From a virus: a stretch of 39,284 nucleotides of DNA. The notes below the pieces were generated by a model. The model was not told where the DNA came from, searched no databases, and saw only the letters and a list, made by a program, of their open reading frames with translations. Location: the IMG/VR virus record IMGVR_UViG_3300033993_001516, positions 1 through 39,284 of that record; one strand, given 5' to 3'. The translations under genes were made by a program, and so were the position numbers. Below, piece after piece: positions 6,205-12,102 of the stretch (position 1 is its first letter; every line of letters begins with the position of its first letter).

Positions 6205-7125
6205 TCAGAACGGGATATCGTCATCCGCGAGTTCAGTGGCCTTCTCCTCGTGCTTCGTCGGCACATCCGCCGTGCGGATGCCCACCACATCGAGGCCGAA
6301 GTCCGTAGCCTTGGTCTGAACCAGCACGGTTTCGCCCTGCTCCAGCGCGTCGATCGTTTCGCCCAAGTCGCGGTTGATCGTGTTCGCCCACACGGCTTTC
6401 TCTGCGCCGTCGATTTCAATGAAAGCGCCCCACTTGGTGAAAGGCTTGCCTGCCTTTGATGTCTTGTCCTGCCTGTTCGCTTTGATGAAGCGCGCCGTCT
6501 GCCAATCGGCTCCGTCTTCCATCGAGGCGACGGGTTGTTTTTTGCGGACTGGCGCTTTCGGTTCCACGCGCTCTGGCGTTACGTCGATTACGTCCTCGTC
6601 CACCATGCGCGGGGCGGGTTTGGAAGCTGCTTGGTAGCGCACGGGGCTCGCCGGGCGCGGAGCGTCGGAGAATCCATCCTGCGGCACTTCCTCGGCGGGC
6701 GTGGTTTCAAGCCCGGCATCCATCATTGTCACGACAAAGGCGAACGCGCTGCGGCAAGCCCGCGAAATGGCGCGAGTCTGCGCCATCGCCCGCTTGGCGT
6801 ATTCGTCACGCTTCGCCCAGGTGCGCTCGTCATCGCCCACAAAGCCCTCGGCCTCGCAGATCACGGCCCCGGTGTCCATGCGGCGAACTTGGCCGATGGC
6901 GCGGTAGCCTGTCTCGGTGCGCTCAACGTCTTTGGCTGATGCAACGCAGCCGAAGGCATTTGCCACGGACTGCCATCCCTCGACGCGGACGTATTTGCGC
7001 CCCTGTATGTTTTGCGCCGTGCGCGTGACGATCTCTTTGCAAACTGAGGCCACTTCCGTTGCTTGACGGTGGTGACTTACTTGGTGTTGGGTGCCACTTG
7101 ACACCGCTAATTGAGTCGATTCCAT
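6205..7125 (-). CDS. Recombination protein with C-terminal SSB-like OB fold and tail
   Basis: A 306-residue protein. Residues 25-150 (KYVRVEGWQSVANAFGC, AKRDEYAKRAMAQTRAISRACR) form a domain common next to phage exonucleases, a candidate single-strand annealing protein. A proline/charge-rich linker follows. Residues 215-290 (FIKANRQDKTSKAGKPFTKW, EQGETVLVQTKA) look like an OB fold. The extreme C-terminus is ELADDDIPF, which is the acidic tip SSB uses to recruit partner proteins. With the RecE-type exonuclease it probably makes a two-part recombination system. The annealing role is inferred from position. The ATG at 7125 has no clear Shine-Dalgarno site. Confidence 0.7.
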   Translation of the reverse strand: MESTQLAVSSGTQHQVSHHRQATEVASVCKEIVTRTAQNIQGRKYVRVEGWQSVANAFGCVASAKDVERTETGYRAIGQVRRMDTGAVICEAEGFVGDDERTWAKRDEYAKRAMAQTRAISRACRSAFAFVVTMMDAGLETTPAEEVPQDGFSDAPRPASPVRYQAASKPAPRMVDEDVIDVTPERVEPKAPVRKKQPVASMEDGADWQTARFIKANRQDKTSKAGKPFTKWGAFIEIDGAEKAVWANTINRDLGETIDALEQGETVLVQTKATDFGLDVVGIRTADVPTKHEEKATELADDDIPF

Positions 7126-7143
7126 TTGGTGTGTGTTCTAATG

Positions 7144-7180
7144 CCGCGTCGGGGGTGCAACCTCGGCGCGGTCTTTTTTT
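7144..7180 (+). terminator. Rho-independent terminator, plus-strand orientation
   Basis: An 11-bp GC-rich stem (7144-7154 with 7061-style partner at 7161-7171, loop GTGCAA, two G-U pairs) is followed by CTTTTTTT. The T run lies on the plus strand, where no gene is present, so it would stop antisense transcription. On the minus strand the hairpin sits in the leader of the 306-residue gene. Confidence 0.55.
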
Positions 7181-7183
7181 GGG

Positions 7184-7585
7184 TTAAGCCAATCGTTCGC
7201 GGGCCTCCTTTAGCTCGTCGTTCAATCGGCAAATCATTTGGCGCAGCCTGGCAATCTCGGCGCACAGCGCGACAAGGTGGGAAAAGCGCAACACTCCAAG
7301 CCATTCGCCCTTGTTCCAGCGCGTGACCACGCAAGGCTCCTTCTCAATGCCAGCGTCATTCACGGCCTGCGCCCACCACTGGCGAAGCGCCTGCTTTTCC
7401 GTGCGCTTAACTTCCAGATGCAGGGGCAAGTCTGTCAGCACATCGGGCGAGGCAACGCCCACGGCAAAGCGTCCCGCGTGCTGGCATCCGCGTTGAGCCT
7501 TAAACACGCCGCCGCTGGCGTCCTCGATCAGCGCCGACACCTCGCGCTCGCCGCCTGCGCCTTTGTTGCGGGACATGGCGCTCAT
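7184..7585 (-). CDS. PD-(D/E)XK nuclease, Holliday-junction-resolvase-like
   Basis: A 133-residue protein starting at the ATG at 7585 (ATGA overlap). It begins NKGAGGEREVSALI, placing the catalytic Glu in GERE. SPDVL supplies the Asp and HLEVKRTE supplies the E-x-K pair, with RQWWAQA afterwards. This order matches archaeal Hjc-like and phage resolvase-like nucleases, which cut branched DNA. A C-terminal helix (LCAEIARLRQMICRLNDEL) may form a coiled coil. It lies directly upstream of the recombination pair and belongs functionally with it. Confidence 0.75.
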   Translation of the reverse strand: MSAMSRNKGAGGEREVSALIEDASGGVFKAQRGCQHAGRFAVGVASPDVLTDLPLHLEVKRTEKQALRQWWAQAVNDAGIEKEPCVVTRWNKGEWLGVLRFSHLVALCAEIARLRQMICRLNDELKEARERLA

Positions 7586-7953
7586 ATGTTGGCCCACCCT
7601 CCATCCGCCGCCGCCTTGTCCCGGCACTTGTCCGCGCAAGCTGCATCCCGTGCGCGTTCGTCGGCCACCATTTCGCGCAGCCGCTCCAACTCGCGCACCA
7701 GGATTCCGCGCTCGACTTCCCAAGTGGCGAGCGTGGCCCGCGCCTCTTCGGCCTCCTGCTCCAGCCGAACAATGGACGCGCAGGCCACATCGTAAAGCTC
7801 GCGCAGGTTCGGCTCATCGTCTTGCCACATCGGCCCGAAGCCCACAGCGCCAACCGCAAATTGTGCCGGGGCGGCGTTGTTATGCCCCCCAAAGGCCACC
7901 GCCCCGGCGTTGTGTCCCCCTACAGGACTCCGCTTGTCCGTAGACAAATTCAT
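7582..7953 (-). CDS. Coiled-coil protein, block 2
   Basis: A 123-residue protein starting at the ATG at 7953 (ATGA overlap). The first 45 residues are glycine- and alanine-rich (GGHNAGAVAFGGHNNAAP). Residues 50-105 form a long charged helix (LYDVACASIVRLEQEAEEAR), and the end has a CADKC pair. It occupies the same place after the second coiled-coil block as the 227-residue coiled-coil gene does after the first. Function unknown. Confidence 0.65.
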   Translation of the reverse strand: MNLSTDKRSPVGGHNAGAVAFGGHNNAAPAQFAVGAVGFGPMWQDDEPNLRELYDVACASIVRLEQEAEEARATLATWEVERGILVRELERLREMVADERARDAACADKCRDKAAADGGWANI

Positions 7954-8210
7954 AGATCCAAAGCCTCCGCTTCGGCCCGCCGCAGCGCGGCAAGTTGGAT
8001 CTCCGCATCGGCCTCGTCGGCCCACGATTGCAACTGCTTGCGAAGCTCAAGGTTTTCCTTGGTTGCTCGTTTCGCCGCCGTGTAAAGCTCGGCGATCTCG
8101 TTCTCCAATCGCTCGATGATGAGGCGACAGCGTTGCAACTCCTCGCGCAGCGCGCCGAGTTCGGCATCCTTTACGCGCACAAAGTCTTCCATTTCCATCT
8201 CGTGACTCAT
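7950..8210 (-). CDS. Coiled-coil protein, duplicate of the gene at 10431
   Basis: An 86-residue protein starting at the ATG at 8210 (ATGA overlap; AGGAGGG lies 4 nt upstream). It is almost entirely one charged helix. Its core EIAELYTAAKRATKENLELR lines up with EIAALYKAASDATRENMELR in the product of 10431-10637, so the two are paralogues. Small helical proteins of this type may bind partner proteins, but no function is known. Confidence 0.75.
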   Translation of the reverse strand: MSHEMEMEDFVRVKDAELGALREELQRCRLIIERLENEIAELYTAAKRATKENLELRKQLQSWADEADAEIQLAALRRAEAEALDL

Positions 8211-8491
8211 TGCGCCCTCCTCGCATCCAGTTGCCGTGCCGCTGGCAACATATCCATCGCCCACGATTTAGCCCAAGGTTCGGCAAACACTGCCGCCGCC
8301 AGCACCACGCAGTTGGCGTGGAGATATTCGCCGCCCTGCAAGTTCATCGGCGGCGGAGCGTCATCAATGCGGTCGAACCGAGTGCTAAACGCTCGCCCCT
8401 GCTTGCGCCCGGCTGCGCGGTTGTTGCCCTTGGGTGCGCCTTTTCGGCCCCAACCCTTTGGCAAGATGCGTCCGAGAAATCCTTTTTTCAT
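8207..8491 (-). CDS. Hypothetical protein, duplicate of the C-terminus of the gene at 10634
   Basis: A 94-residue protein starting at the ATG at 8491 (ATGA overlap). The first 35 residues are strongly basic (MKKGFLGRILPKGWGRKG). The last 40, with GEYLHANCVVLAAAVF and WAMDMLPAARQLDARR, match GDYFATGSVLLTAAVF and WAQDMLGTARRVDAMR of the product of 10634-10999. The paralogues share order with their neighbours. No known domain is recognised. Confidence 0.7.
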   Translation of the reverse strand: MKKGFLGRILPKGWGRKGAPKGNNRAAGRKQGRAFSTRFDRIDDAPPPMNLQGGEYLHANCVVLAAAVFAEPWAKSWAMDMLPAARQLDARRAQ

Positions 8492-8595
8492 CGCATCCAG
8501 TTGGCGAGGGTTTCGCACAGCACCACGAGCAACACGGCCAGCGCCGTCAGCACCAGCATTGCTCCGATTGCCTGATCCGGGGGTTCGGGATTCAT
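8488..8595 (-). CDS. Tiny single-pass membrane protein
   Basis: A 35-residue protein starting at the ATG at 8595, overlapping stops on both sides as ATGA. After a short soluble start (MNPEPPDQ) one hydrophobic helix, AIGAMLVLTALAVLLVVLC, spans most of the rest. It is the membrane-protein counterpart, in the second block, of the 68-residue membrane protein at 11150. Role unknown. Confidence 0.6.
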   Translation of the reverse strand: MNPEPPDQAIGAMLVLTALAVLLVVLCETLANWMR

Positions 8596-8762
8596 CGGGC
8601 GAGACGTTTGCAAAGTTGAGCCAGGGCGCGCTTCACGCGGTCGGCCAGTGTTGGCTGATGGCCGTTGCAAATAGCTTCCATCACGCGGCCCAAGGCCAGC
8701 GGATCGAGGCACGGGCAGGCTCCGAGATTGTCGGAGTAACGAAAGCGCGGGTCGATGCTCAC
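8592..8762 (-). CDS. Small protein, duplicate of the gene at 11001
   Basis: A 56-residue protein starting at GTG 8762 (GTGA overlap). It begins VSIDPRFRYS, then PCLDPLALGRVMEAI and PTLADRVKRALAQL. The product of 11001-11153 shows the same pattern, VSISPAKI, PCLEPWVLVAVMEEL and PLTLWERFMQWL, and also starts with GTG in a GTGA overlap. The paralogues mark a duplicated block. Function unknown. Confidence 0.65.
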   Translation of the reverse strand: MSIDPRFRYSDNLGACPCLDPLALGRVMEAICNGHQPTLADRVKRALAQLCKRLAR

Positions 8763-9058
8763 GCCTCCTCCTTCCGCCAATTTTTCAAAAAGCGCGCCGC
8801 CTGTGTGCCAGTCCACCCGCACCGGTTCCATTCACCGTCCAGCACGGAGTTCGTCTCCCGCACCTTCGCCATGTCCTCGAACAACTCCTTAATCGTCGCC
8901 TCGTGCTGCAGCCGGTCAATCACCGTGTCCAGCCACTGCACCGCCCAAGTCGCCGCCGCCATCGCGTCGTCGCGCTCGTTACTCAATCTCAGGGCATAAG
9001 CGGCCACAAGATCGTAAGCACCCTGCGGTGGCGGCTCTGGTGCGTGATAAACGCTCAT
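8759..9058 (-). CDS. Hypothetical helical protein
   Basis: A 99-residue protein starting at the ATG at 9058, overlapping the previous stop as ATGA. It is mostly helical (LRLSNERDDAMAAATWAVQW, LQHEATIKELFEDMAKVRE). The start is preceded by GGAAGCCAGCAA, one of three near-identical gene junctions in this stretch. No motif is recognised. Confidence 0.65.
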   Translation of the reverse strand: MSVYHAPEPPPQGAYDLVAAYALRLSNERDDAMAAATWAVQWLDTVIDRLQHEATIKELFEDMAKVRETNSVLDGEWNRCGWTGTQAARFLKNWRKEEA

Positions 9059-9071
9059 TTGCTGGCTTCCT
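9053..9071 (-). repeat. Repeated ribosome-site junction, copy 3
   Basis: On the minus strand this reads AGGAAGCCAGCAAATGAGC: ribosome site, end of one gene and ATGA start of the next. It differs by one base from the copies at 9364-9383 and 9621-9640. Confidence 0.7.
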
Positions 9072-9369
9072 CCCATTTGCCCAGCGTCCGCAAAAACGCC
9101 TCGGCTCGTTGGCGGGCGGTGGCGTGGACTGCTGTTTCGCTTCCAAATGGCGTTGGATTTCTTCGGTTAATGTAACCGACATACTCCCACCATGCGTTAA
9201 CTCCTTTAGTCGTCAGCACCTTCTCCGCTTCATGCATCGCGTTGAGGTCGTTGCAGTAGTCGTTAACTTCGGATTGCCCATACATCAGCTTTCCGTTGAC
9301 GTTTTGGATTTCACAATCCGTCCACCCACACGCCTCCGCGATTGCGATATTGATTTGTTCGTTGCTCAT
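9055..9369 (-). CDS. Phage ABA-sandwich-like protein
   Basis: A 104-residue protein starting at the ATG at 9369. The N-terminal phrase NIAIAEACGWTD, followed by VNDYCNDLNAMHEAEKVL, fits the small phage 'ABA sandwich' family (an AEA-GW start, then DY-NDL-AM-E). The C-terminus (TARQRAEAFLRTLGKWEEASK) is helical and ends in EASK like the two preceding gene products. The function of the family is unknown. The start is set by AGGAGGCCAGCAAATG. Confidence 0.7.
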   Translation of the reverse strand: MSNEQINIAIAEACGWTDCEIQNVNGKLMYGQSEVNDYCNDLNAMHEAEKVLTTKGVNAWWEYVGYINRRNPTPFGSETAVHATARQRAEAFLRTLGKWEEASK

Positions 9370-9383
9370 TTGCTGGCCTCCTG
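9364..9383 (-). repeat. Repeated ribosome-site junction, copy 2
   Basis: CAGGAGGCCAGCAAATGAGC on the minus strand, identical to 9621-9640. It encodes the QEASK end of one protein, supplies GGAGG and carries the ATGA start of the next. Confidence 0.75.
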
Positions 9384-9626
9384 CTCAAATTCAATGACAA
9401 TTTTTTCCAATCGAGAAATTTCACGGTTCAGATCGGCAATTTCTTCGCCCCTCTGGTCGGCAATTTTTTCCCAGTAGCTTGATTGTTCTTGCCACTCCAA
9501 AGCGACCGAACGCATGGCCGAATTGGCGTTTCTGGCCTCTTCGATGTGCGCGATAGCTGCATCAAATGCAGGACAAGTGTGCTCCGGCAAATTGTCGGGA
9601 GGCGGCGGTTGGTGAAGTCTGCTCAT
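9366..9626 (-). CDS. Coiled-coil protein
   Basis: An 86-residue protein starting at the ATG at 9626. After a proline-rich start (HQPPPPDNLPEHTCP) it is a continuous charged helix (IADQRGEEIADLNREISRLE), ending EQEASK. Upstream and downstream junctions are the same repeated sequence, suggesting that this stretch arose by local duplication. Function unknown. Confidence 0.65.
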   Translation of the reverse strand: MSRLHQPPPPDNLPEHTCPAFDAAIAHIEEARNANSAMRSVALEWQEQSSYWEKIADQRGEEIADLNREISRLEKIVIEFEQEASK

Positions 9627-9640
9627 TTGCTGGCCTCCTG
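9621..9640 (-). repeat. Repeated ribosome-site junction, copy 1
   Basis: CAGGAGGCCAGCAAATGAGC on the minus strand, identical to 9364-9383. It joins the 45-residue zinc-ribbon gene to the coiled-coil gene. Confidence 0.75.
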
Positions 9641-9760
9641 TTTAGGCTGACAATGCGGACAGGGCTTCCAACGACTCATCCACTGGCCCATGAAAAAGTA
9701 AGCAACAAGCCATCCTCTAGCACTTCTGCACAGCAAACAGTGCGCGTGAGTCTCGCTCAT
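9623..9760 (-). CDS. Small CxxC...CxxC zinc-ribbon protein
   Basis: A 45-residue protein, ATG at 9760, with GGAGGG upstream and ATGA overlap downstream. HCLLC and CPHC give two Cys pairs about 25 residues apart, enough to bind one zinc. Between them lies the hydrophobic stretch GWLVAYFFMGQWM. It ends KQEASK. Small zinc ribbons in phages often act as adaptors or RNA/DNA binders. The specific role is unknown. Confidence 0.65.
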   Translation of the reverse strand: MSETHAHCLLCRSARGWLVAYFFMGQWMSRWKPCPHCQPKQEASK

Positions 9761-10440
9761 TTCCCGCCCTCCTTCAGCCGCTCATAGCGGGCGATGTCTG
9801 CGTTAAGCCTTTGAAGCTCAAGCACCCACTTATCCGCCGCCGCTTTGTTTAGTGCTTCTCGTGCTTCTCGTGCATAGAGGATTAACCCCTCCGCGCACTC
9901 GCGCCACTGGTCGGCCTTCGCCGCCGCCGTGCGAAGCATTTTTTCGGCGCGTTCGGCCTTTGCGTAGCCAGCTTGCGCCTCGTGCAAGTTGTCGTAGTGA
10001 ATACGCTCCTGTTGTCTCGCCTCGTCCCGCTCGCGCTCCGCTTTGAGTGCCCGCACCAGCATTGCATCAACCTCCTTTTCTGTTGCCTCTCGTTCGCGCA
10101 AAGATTTTCTATGCAGCTCCCGCGCCTCGTCCCGCTCGTGTTCCAGCTTGCGGGCAAAGTCGGCATTGACAATGCAACAAGGACGACTTGCTGCTGTGTC
10201 CACTCGGTCAATCGGCATTTCAGCCGCGTCTGTTTCCGGCGTGCCCTTCTGTAAAAAATGTGGCGACGGCTCAGGTCGCTCGACCCCGGAATTTCCAGTG
10301 CCGCCCTCAATGACCGCCGCCAAAACCGTGTCCAACGCTATCCCGATCTCCCGCGGGTTCGGCATGTCGAGGGTTTCATCCTCACCACGCCGCCAGCGGT
10401 TGTAAGTTGTTAAAAACGCAATCGCGTCCTTCAGTTCCAT
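9757..10440 (-). CDS. Phage protein with YNRWRRG motif and long coiled coil
   Basis: A 227-residue protein starting at the ATG at 10440, overlapping the previous gene by 10 nt. Residues 1-45 contain LKDAIAFLTTYNRWRRGE and PREIGIALDTVL, a conserved head found in many small phage proteins of unknown role. A linker follows, then residues 90-220 are a very long charged coiled coil (KLEHERDEARELHRKSLR and so on). It closes the first coiled-coil block. Confidence 0.75.
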   Translation of the reverse strand: MELKDAIAFLTTYNRWRRGEDETLDMPNPREIGIALDTVLAAVIEGGTGNSGVERPEPSPHFLQKGTPETDAAEMPIDRVDTAASRPCCIVNADFARKLEHERDEARELHRKSLREREATEKEVDAMLVRALKAERERDEARQQERIHYDNLHEAQAGYAKAERAEKMLRTAAAKADQWRECAEGLILYAREAREALNKAAADKWVLELQRLNADIARYERLKEGGK

Positions 10441-10637
10441 AAAACCTTCTCCCGCACTTTTTTGAGTTCACGTTCCAATTTCACCAGCGCGATATAGTTG
10501 TCCGCTTGGCGACCGATGCACTCCAGGCGCTGCCGTAGTTCCATATTCTCCCGCGTCGCGTCGCTGGCCGCTTTGTAGAGCGCCGCGATCTCCGACTCCA
10601 TCGCCGCAATCCGTGCTTGGTAAATGGCCTCACTCAT
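10431..10637 (-). CDS. Coiled-coil protein, duplicate of the gene at 7950
   Basis: A 68-residue protein, ATG at 10637 (ATGA overlap, GGAGGTG upstream). One long helix: EIAALYKAASDATRENMELR matches the paralogue at 7950-8210, followed by basic KLERELKKVREKVLW. Its gene neighbours are duplicated in the same order. Function unknown. Confidence 0.75.
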   Translation of the reverse strand: MSEAIYQARIAAMESEIAALYKAASDATRENMELRQRLECIGRQADNYIALVKLERELKKVREKVLWN

Positions 10638-10999
10638 GGCCGCACCTCCCGCATGGCATCCACCCGCCGCGCCGTGCCCAGCATGTCCTGCGCCCAGTGA
10701 TACGCCTTGCGCGTCCTAAAAACCGCCGCCGTCAGCAGCACGCTGCCGGTGGCAAAATAATCGCCCTTCCGCCGCCGCAAGCGCCGCTCTACCGGCACCG
10801 CCCGCTTAGGTTCCTCTGCCACCGGCTCCGGCACCAAACGAGTCGTCGGACGCACCCGCTGCAGCAGTTCATCCCGCACCGCCCGCGCGTGCTCGATGTT
10901 GTCGCCAGCAAAGACTTTCAAATCGGTGTCGCCCTGCCGGAGCACTACGCAAAACCGCGCCCCGATGCGCCGAATGTATTTGTTTCCGGTGCCCTTCAT
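10634..10999 (-). CDS. Hypothetical protein with possible AP2/arm-type DNA-binding head
   Basis: A 121-residue protein, ATG at 10999. Residues 6-50 (KYIRRIGARFCVVLRQGDTD, then HARAVRDELLQRV) suggest three beta strands and a helix, as in AP2-like and integrase arm-binding domains. A basic linker (RRLRRRKG) follows. The C-terminus (GDYFATGSVLLTAAVF, WAQDMLGTARRVDAMR) matches the 94-residue paralogue at 8207, which lacks the head. The DNA-binding idea is weak. Confidence 0.65.
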   Translation of the reverse strand: MKGTGNKYIRRIGARFCVVLRQGDTDLKVFAGDNIEHARAVRDELLQRVRPTTRLVPEPVAEEPKRAVPVERRLRRRKGDYFATGSVLLTAAVFRTRKAYHWAQDMLGTARRVDAMREVRP

Positions 11000-11000
11000 G

Positions 11001-11153
11001 TTAGGCCAGCCCTTTCAGCCACTGCATGAACCGCTCCCACAGTGTTAGCGGCTTGCGCGTCTTGGACAACTCCTCCATCACCGCCACCAGCACCCAGGGC
11101 TCAAGGCACGGACGCTCCCCGCGACGGTCGATCTTGGCAGGCGAAATGCTCAC
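11001..11153 (-). CDS. Small protein, duplicate of the gene at 8592
   Basis: A 50-residue protein starting at GTG 11153 in a GTGA overlap. PCLEPWVLVAVMEEL and PLTLWERFMQWLKGL give two amphipathic helices. The paralogue at 8592-8762 keeps the same GTG start, opening residues and PCL-P pattern. Function unknown. Confidence 0.65.
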   Translation of the reverse strand: MSISPAKIDRRGERPCLEPWVLVAVMEELSKTRKPLTLWERFMQWLKGLA

Positions 11154-11356
11154 GCCTTCACCGCCTTCCGCTTCGGCAAGTTGAGCCGCTTCCGCGACTT
11201 CGCCAGTTCGGCCAGCGCGCCCTGAACGCGCCGGTTGGCCAGTTCCATTGTTTGCGCCCGGCCATGCCGGAATCCGTATTCGTACGCCGACATTCCAGCC
11301 AGCGCCGCCGCCGACAAAACGACGACAGCCACGAGTAGTATGTTGATTAGGTCCAT
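11150..11356 (-). CDS. Small membrane protein with basic tail
   Basis: A 68-residue protein starting at the ATG at 11356, inside the end of the excisionase-like gene. Residues 2-26 (LINILLVAVVVLSAAALAGM) are one transmembrane helix. The remaining 40 residues are strongly basic (LAKSRKRLNLPKRKAVKA) and would lie in the cytoplasm. No family is recognised. It is probably the counterpart of the 35-residue membrane protein in the second block. Confidence 0.65.
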   Translation of the reverse strand: MDLINILLVAVVVLSAAALAGMSAYEYGFRHGRAQTMELANRRVQGALAELAKSRKRLNLPKRKAVKA

Positions 11357-11520
11357 GTGTGTGTTTCCTTTCTGCTCTCGATGAGCTTGGCGATGTCGGC
11401 CAAGTCGTATCGGGTGCCGTGCGCCGAGAGCCGGACGCGCGGCAAAAGTTTCGCAACCTTGTTGCGGGAGATCCGCAGCAGCGTGGCGGCTTCCTTGGTC
11501 GTGACGAGTTGCGGGGTCAT
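11347..11520 (-). CDS. Excisionase-like / MerR-type HTH protein
   Basis: A 57-residue protein starting at the ATG at 11520, overlapping the RHH stop as ATGA. LVTTKEAATLLRISRNKVAKLLPRV, then TRYDLADIAKLIESR, is the classic small winged helix of excisionases and helix_17-type HTH proteins (T-KEAA-LL-IS, then RY...DI). It probably binds attP DNA to favour excision, or acts as an early activator. It is the second gene of the leftward early operon, close to the integrase on the opposite strand. Confidence 0.75.
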   Translation of the reverse strand: MTPQLVTTKEAATLLRISRNKVAKLLPRVRLSAHGTRYDLADIAKLIESRKETHTWT

Positions 11521-11693
11521 TTGGAGCGTGTTCGCTTGTGGCCGTGTTGGGACACATTGTTCGCCAAAAAAAGACGCAGCGCCGTGCGAACCAAGTGCGA
11601 GACAGGAACGCAATCGCGTCCCGAAATTTTCATCAGCGCATCGAACATCGACGAGGAGATGCGCGCTTTGATCGAAGTCGTAAGCTCGTTCAT
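11517..11693 (-). CDS. Ribbon-helix-helix regulator (leftward)
   Basis: A 58-residue protein starting at the ATG at 11693. TTSIKARISSSMFDALMKIS gives the beta strand and first helix, then VPVSHLVRTALRLFL the second helix, as in Arc/MetJ-type repressors. The longer reading from 11714 starts with TTG inside the operator and is rejected. It lies head-to-head with another RHH gene, with operator-like repeats between. The pair probably forms the lysis-lysogeny switch in place of CI/Cro. Confidence 0.7.
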   Translation of the reverse strand: MNELTTSIKARISSSMFDALMKISGRDCVPVSHLVRTALRLFLANNVSQHGHKRTRSK

Positions 11694-11699
11694 GTGGGG

Positions 11700-11742
11700 C
11701 ACAATGGGACACAATGGGGTATGGGGTCAAGTCCCTATTGTG
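11700..11742. promoter_or_regulatory. Divergent operator region of the genetic switch
   Basis: CACAATGGG occurs at 11700-11708 and 11710-11718 as direct repeats 10 bp apart. An inverted copy, CCCTATTGTG, lies at 11733-11742. Runs of eight T follow on each side of GAC (about 11743-11762), likely bent DNA. These sites lie between the two divergent RHH genes and are the obvious binding sites for one or both. Confidence 0.6.
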
Positions 11743-11793
11743 ATTTTTTTTGACTTTTTTTTAGGGCGGCTGGAACGTGGGACAAAGGAACAC

Positions 11794-12009
11794 ATGAGTA
11801 GCAATCTGGACATTGAGCTAAAAGTAAGGATCAGCGAGGCCATGAGTCGGCAAATCGACACAGTGGTAGCGTCCCGCCCGGAGGGGGTAAACCGAAGCGA
11901 TATTGTCCGCGAAGCAATTGCAGGATTGCTAACAAACCAGCTTCACGAGTCGGGCAAGGATGATCTTCGCAAGGCCGCGAGTCGCATAAAACGCAGCCTC
12001 GGAAAGTAG
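11794..12009 (+). CDS. Ribbon-helix-helix regulator (rightward)
   Basis: A 71-residue protein. I start at the ATG at 11794 because AAAGGA lies 4 nt upstream; the open frame reaches back to 11359 but only shadows the leftward genes. DIELKVRISEAMSRQIDTVV is the strand and helix A, and GVNRSDIVREAIAGLLTNQL helix B. The basic tail is AASRIKRSLGK. It faces the leftward RHH gene across the operator and is transcribed toward the integrase, so it is the better candidate for the prophage repressor. Confidence 0.75.
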   Translation: MSSNLDIELKVRISEAMSRQIDTVVASRPEGVNRSDIVREAIAGLLTNQLHESGKDDLRKAASRIKRSLGK

Positions 12010-12068
12010 CTTTATGATGTTCATAAGGGACTATTGATAACTAAGGGCGTAGGACATCCGCAGTATTG

Positions 12069-12083
12069 CCCCCCCCCCCCCCC
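12069..12083. repeat. Poly-C tract of 15 bases
   Basis: Fifteen consecutive C residues lie about 20 bp before the integrase start codon. Such a tract slips easily in replication and sequencing. It could vary integrase expression between lineages, or be a miscalled length. Confidence 0.85.
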
Positions 12084-12102
12084 GCAAATCAATAATTAAG
12101 GA

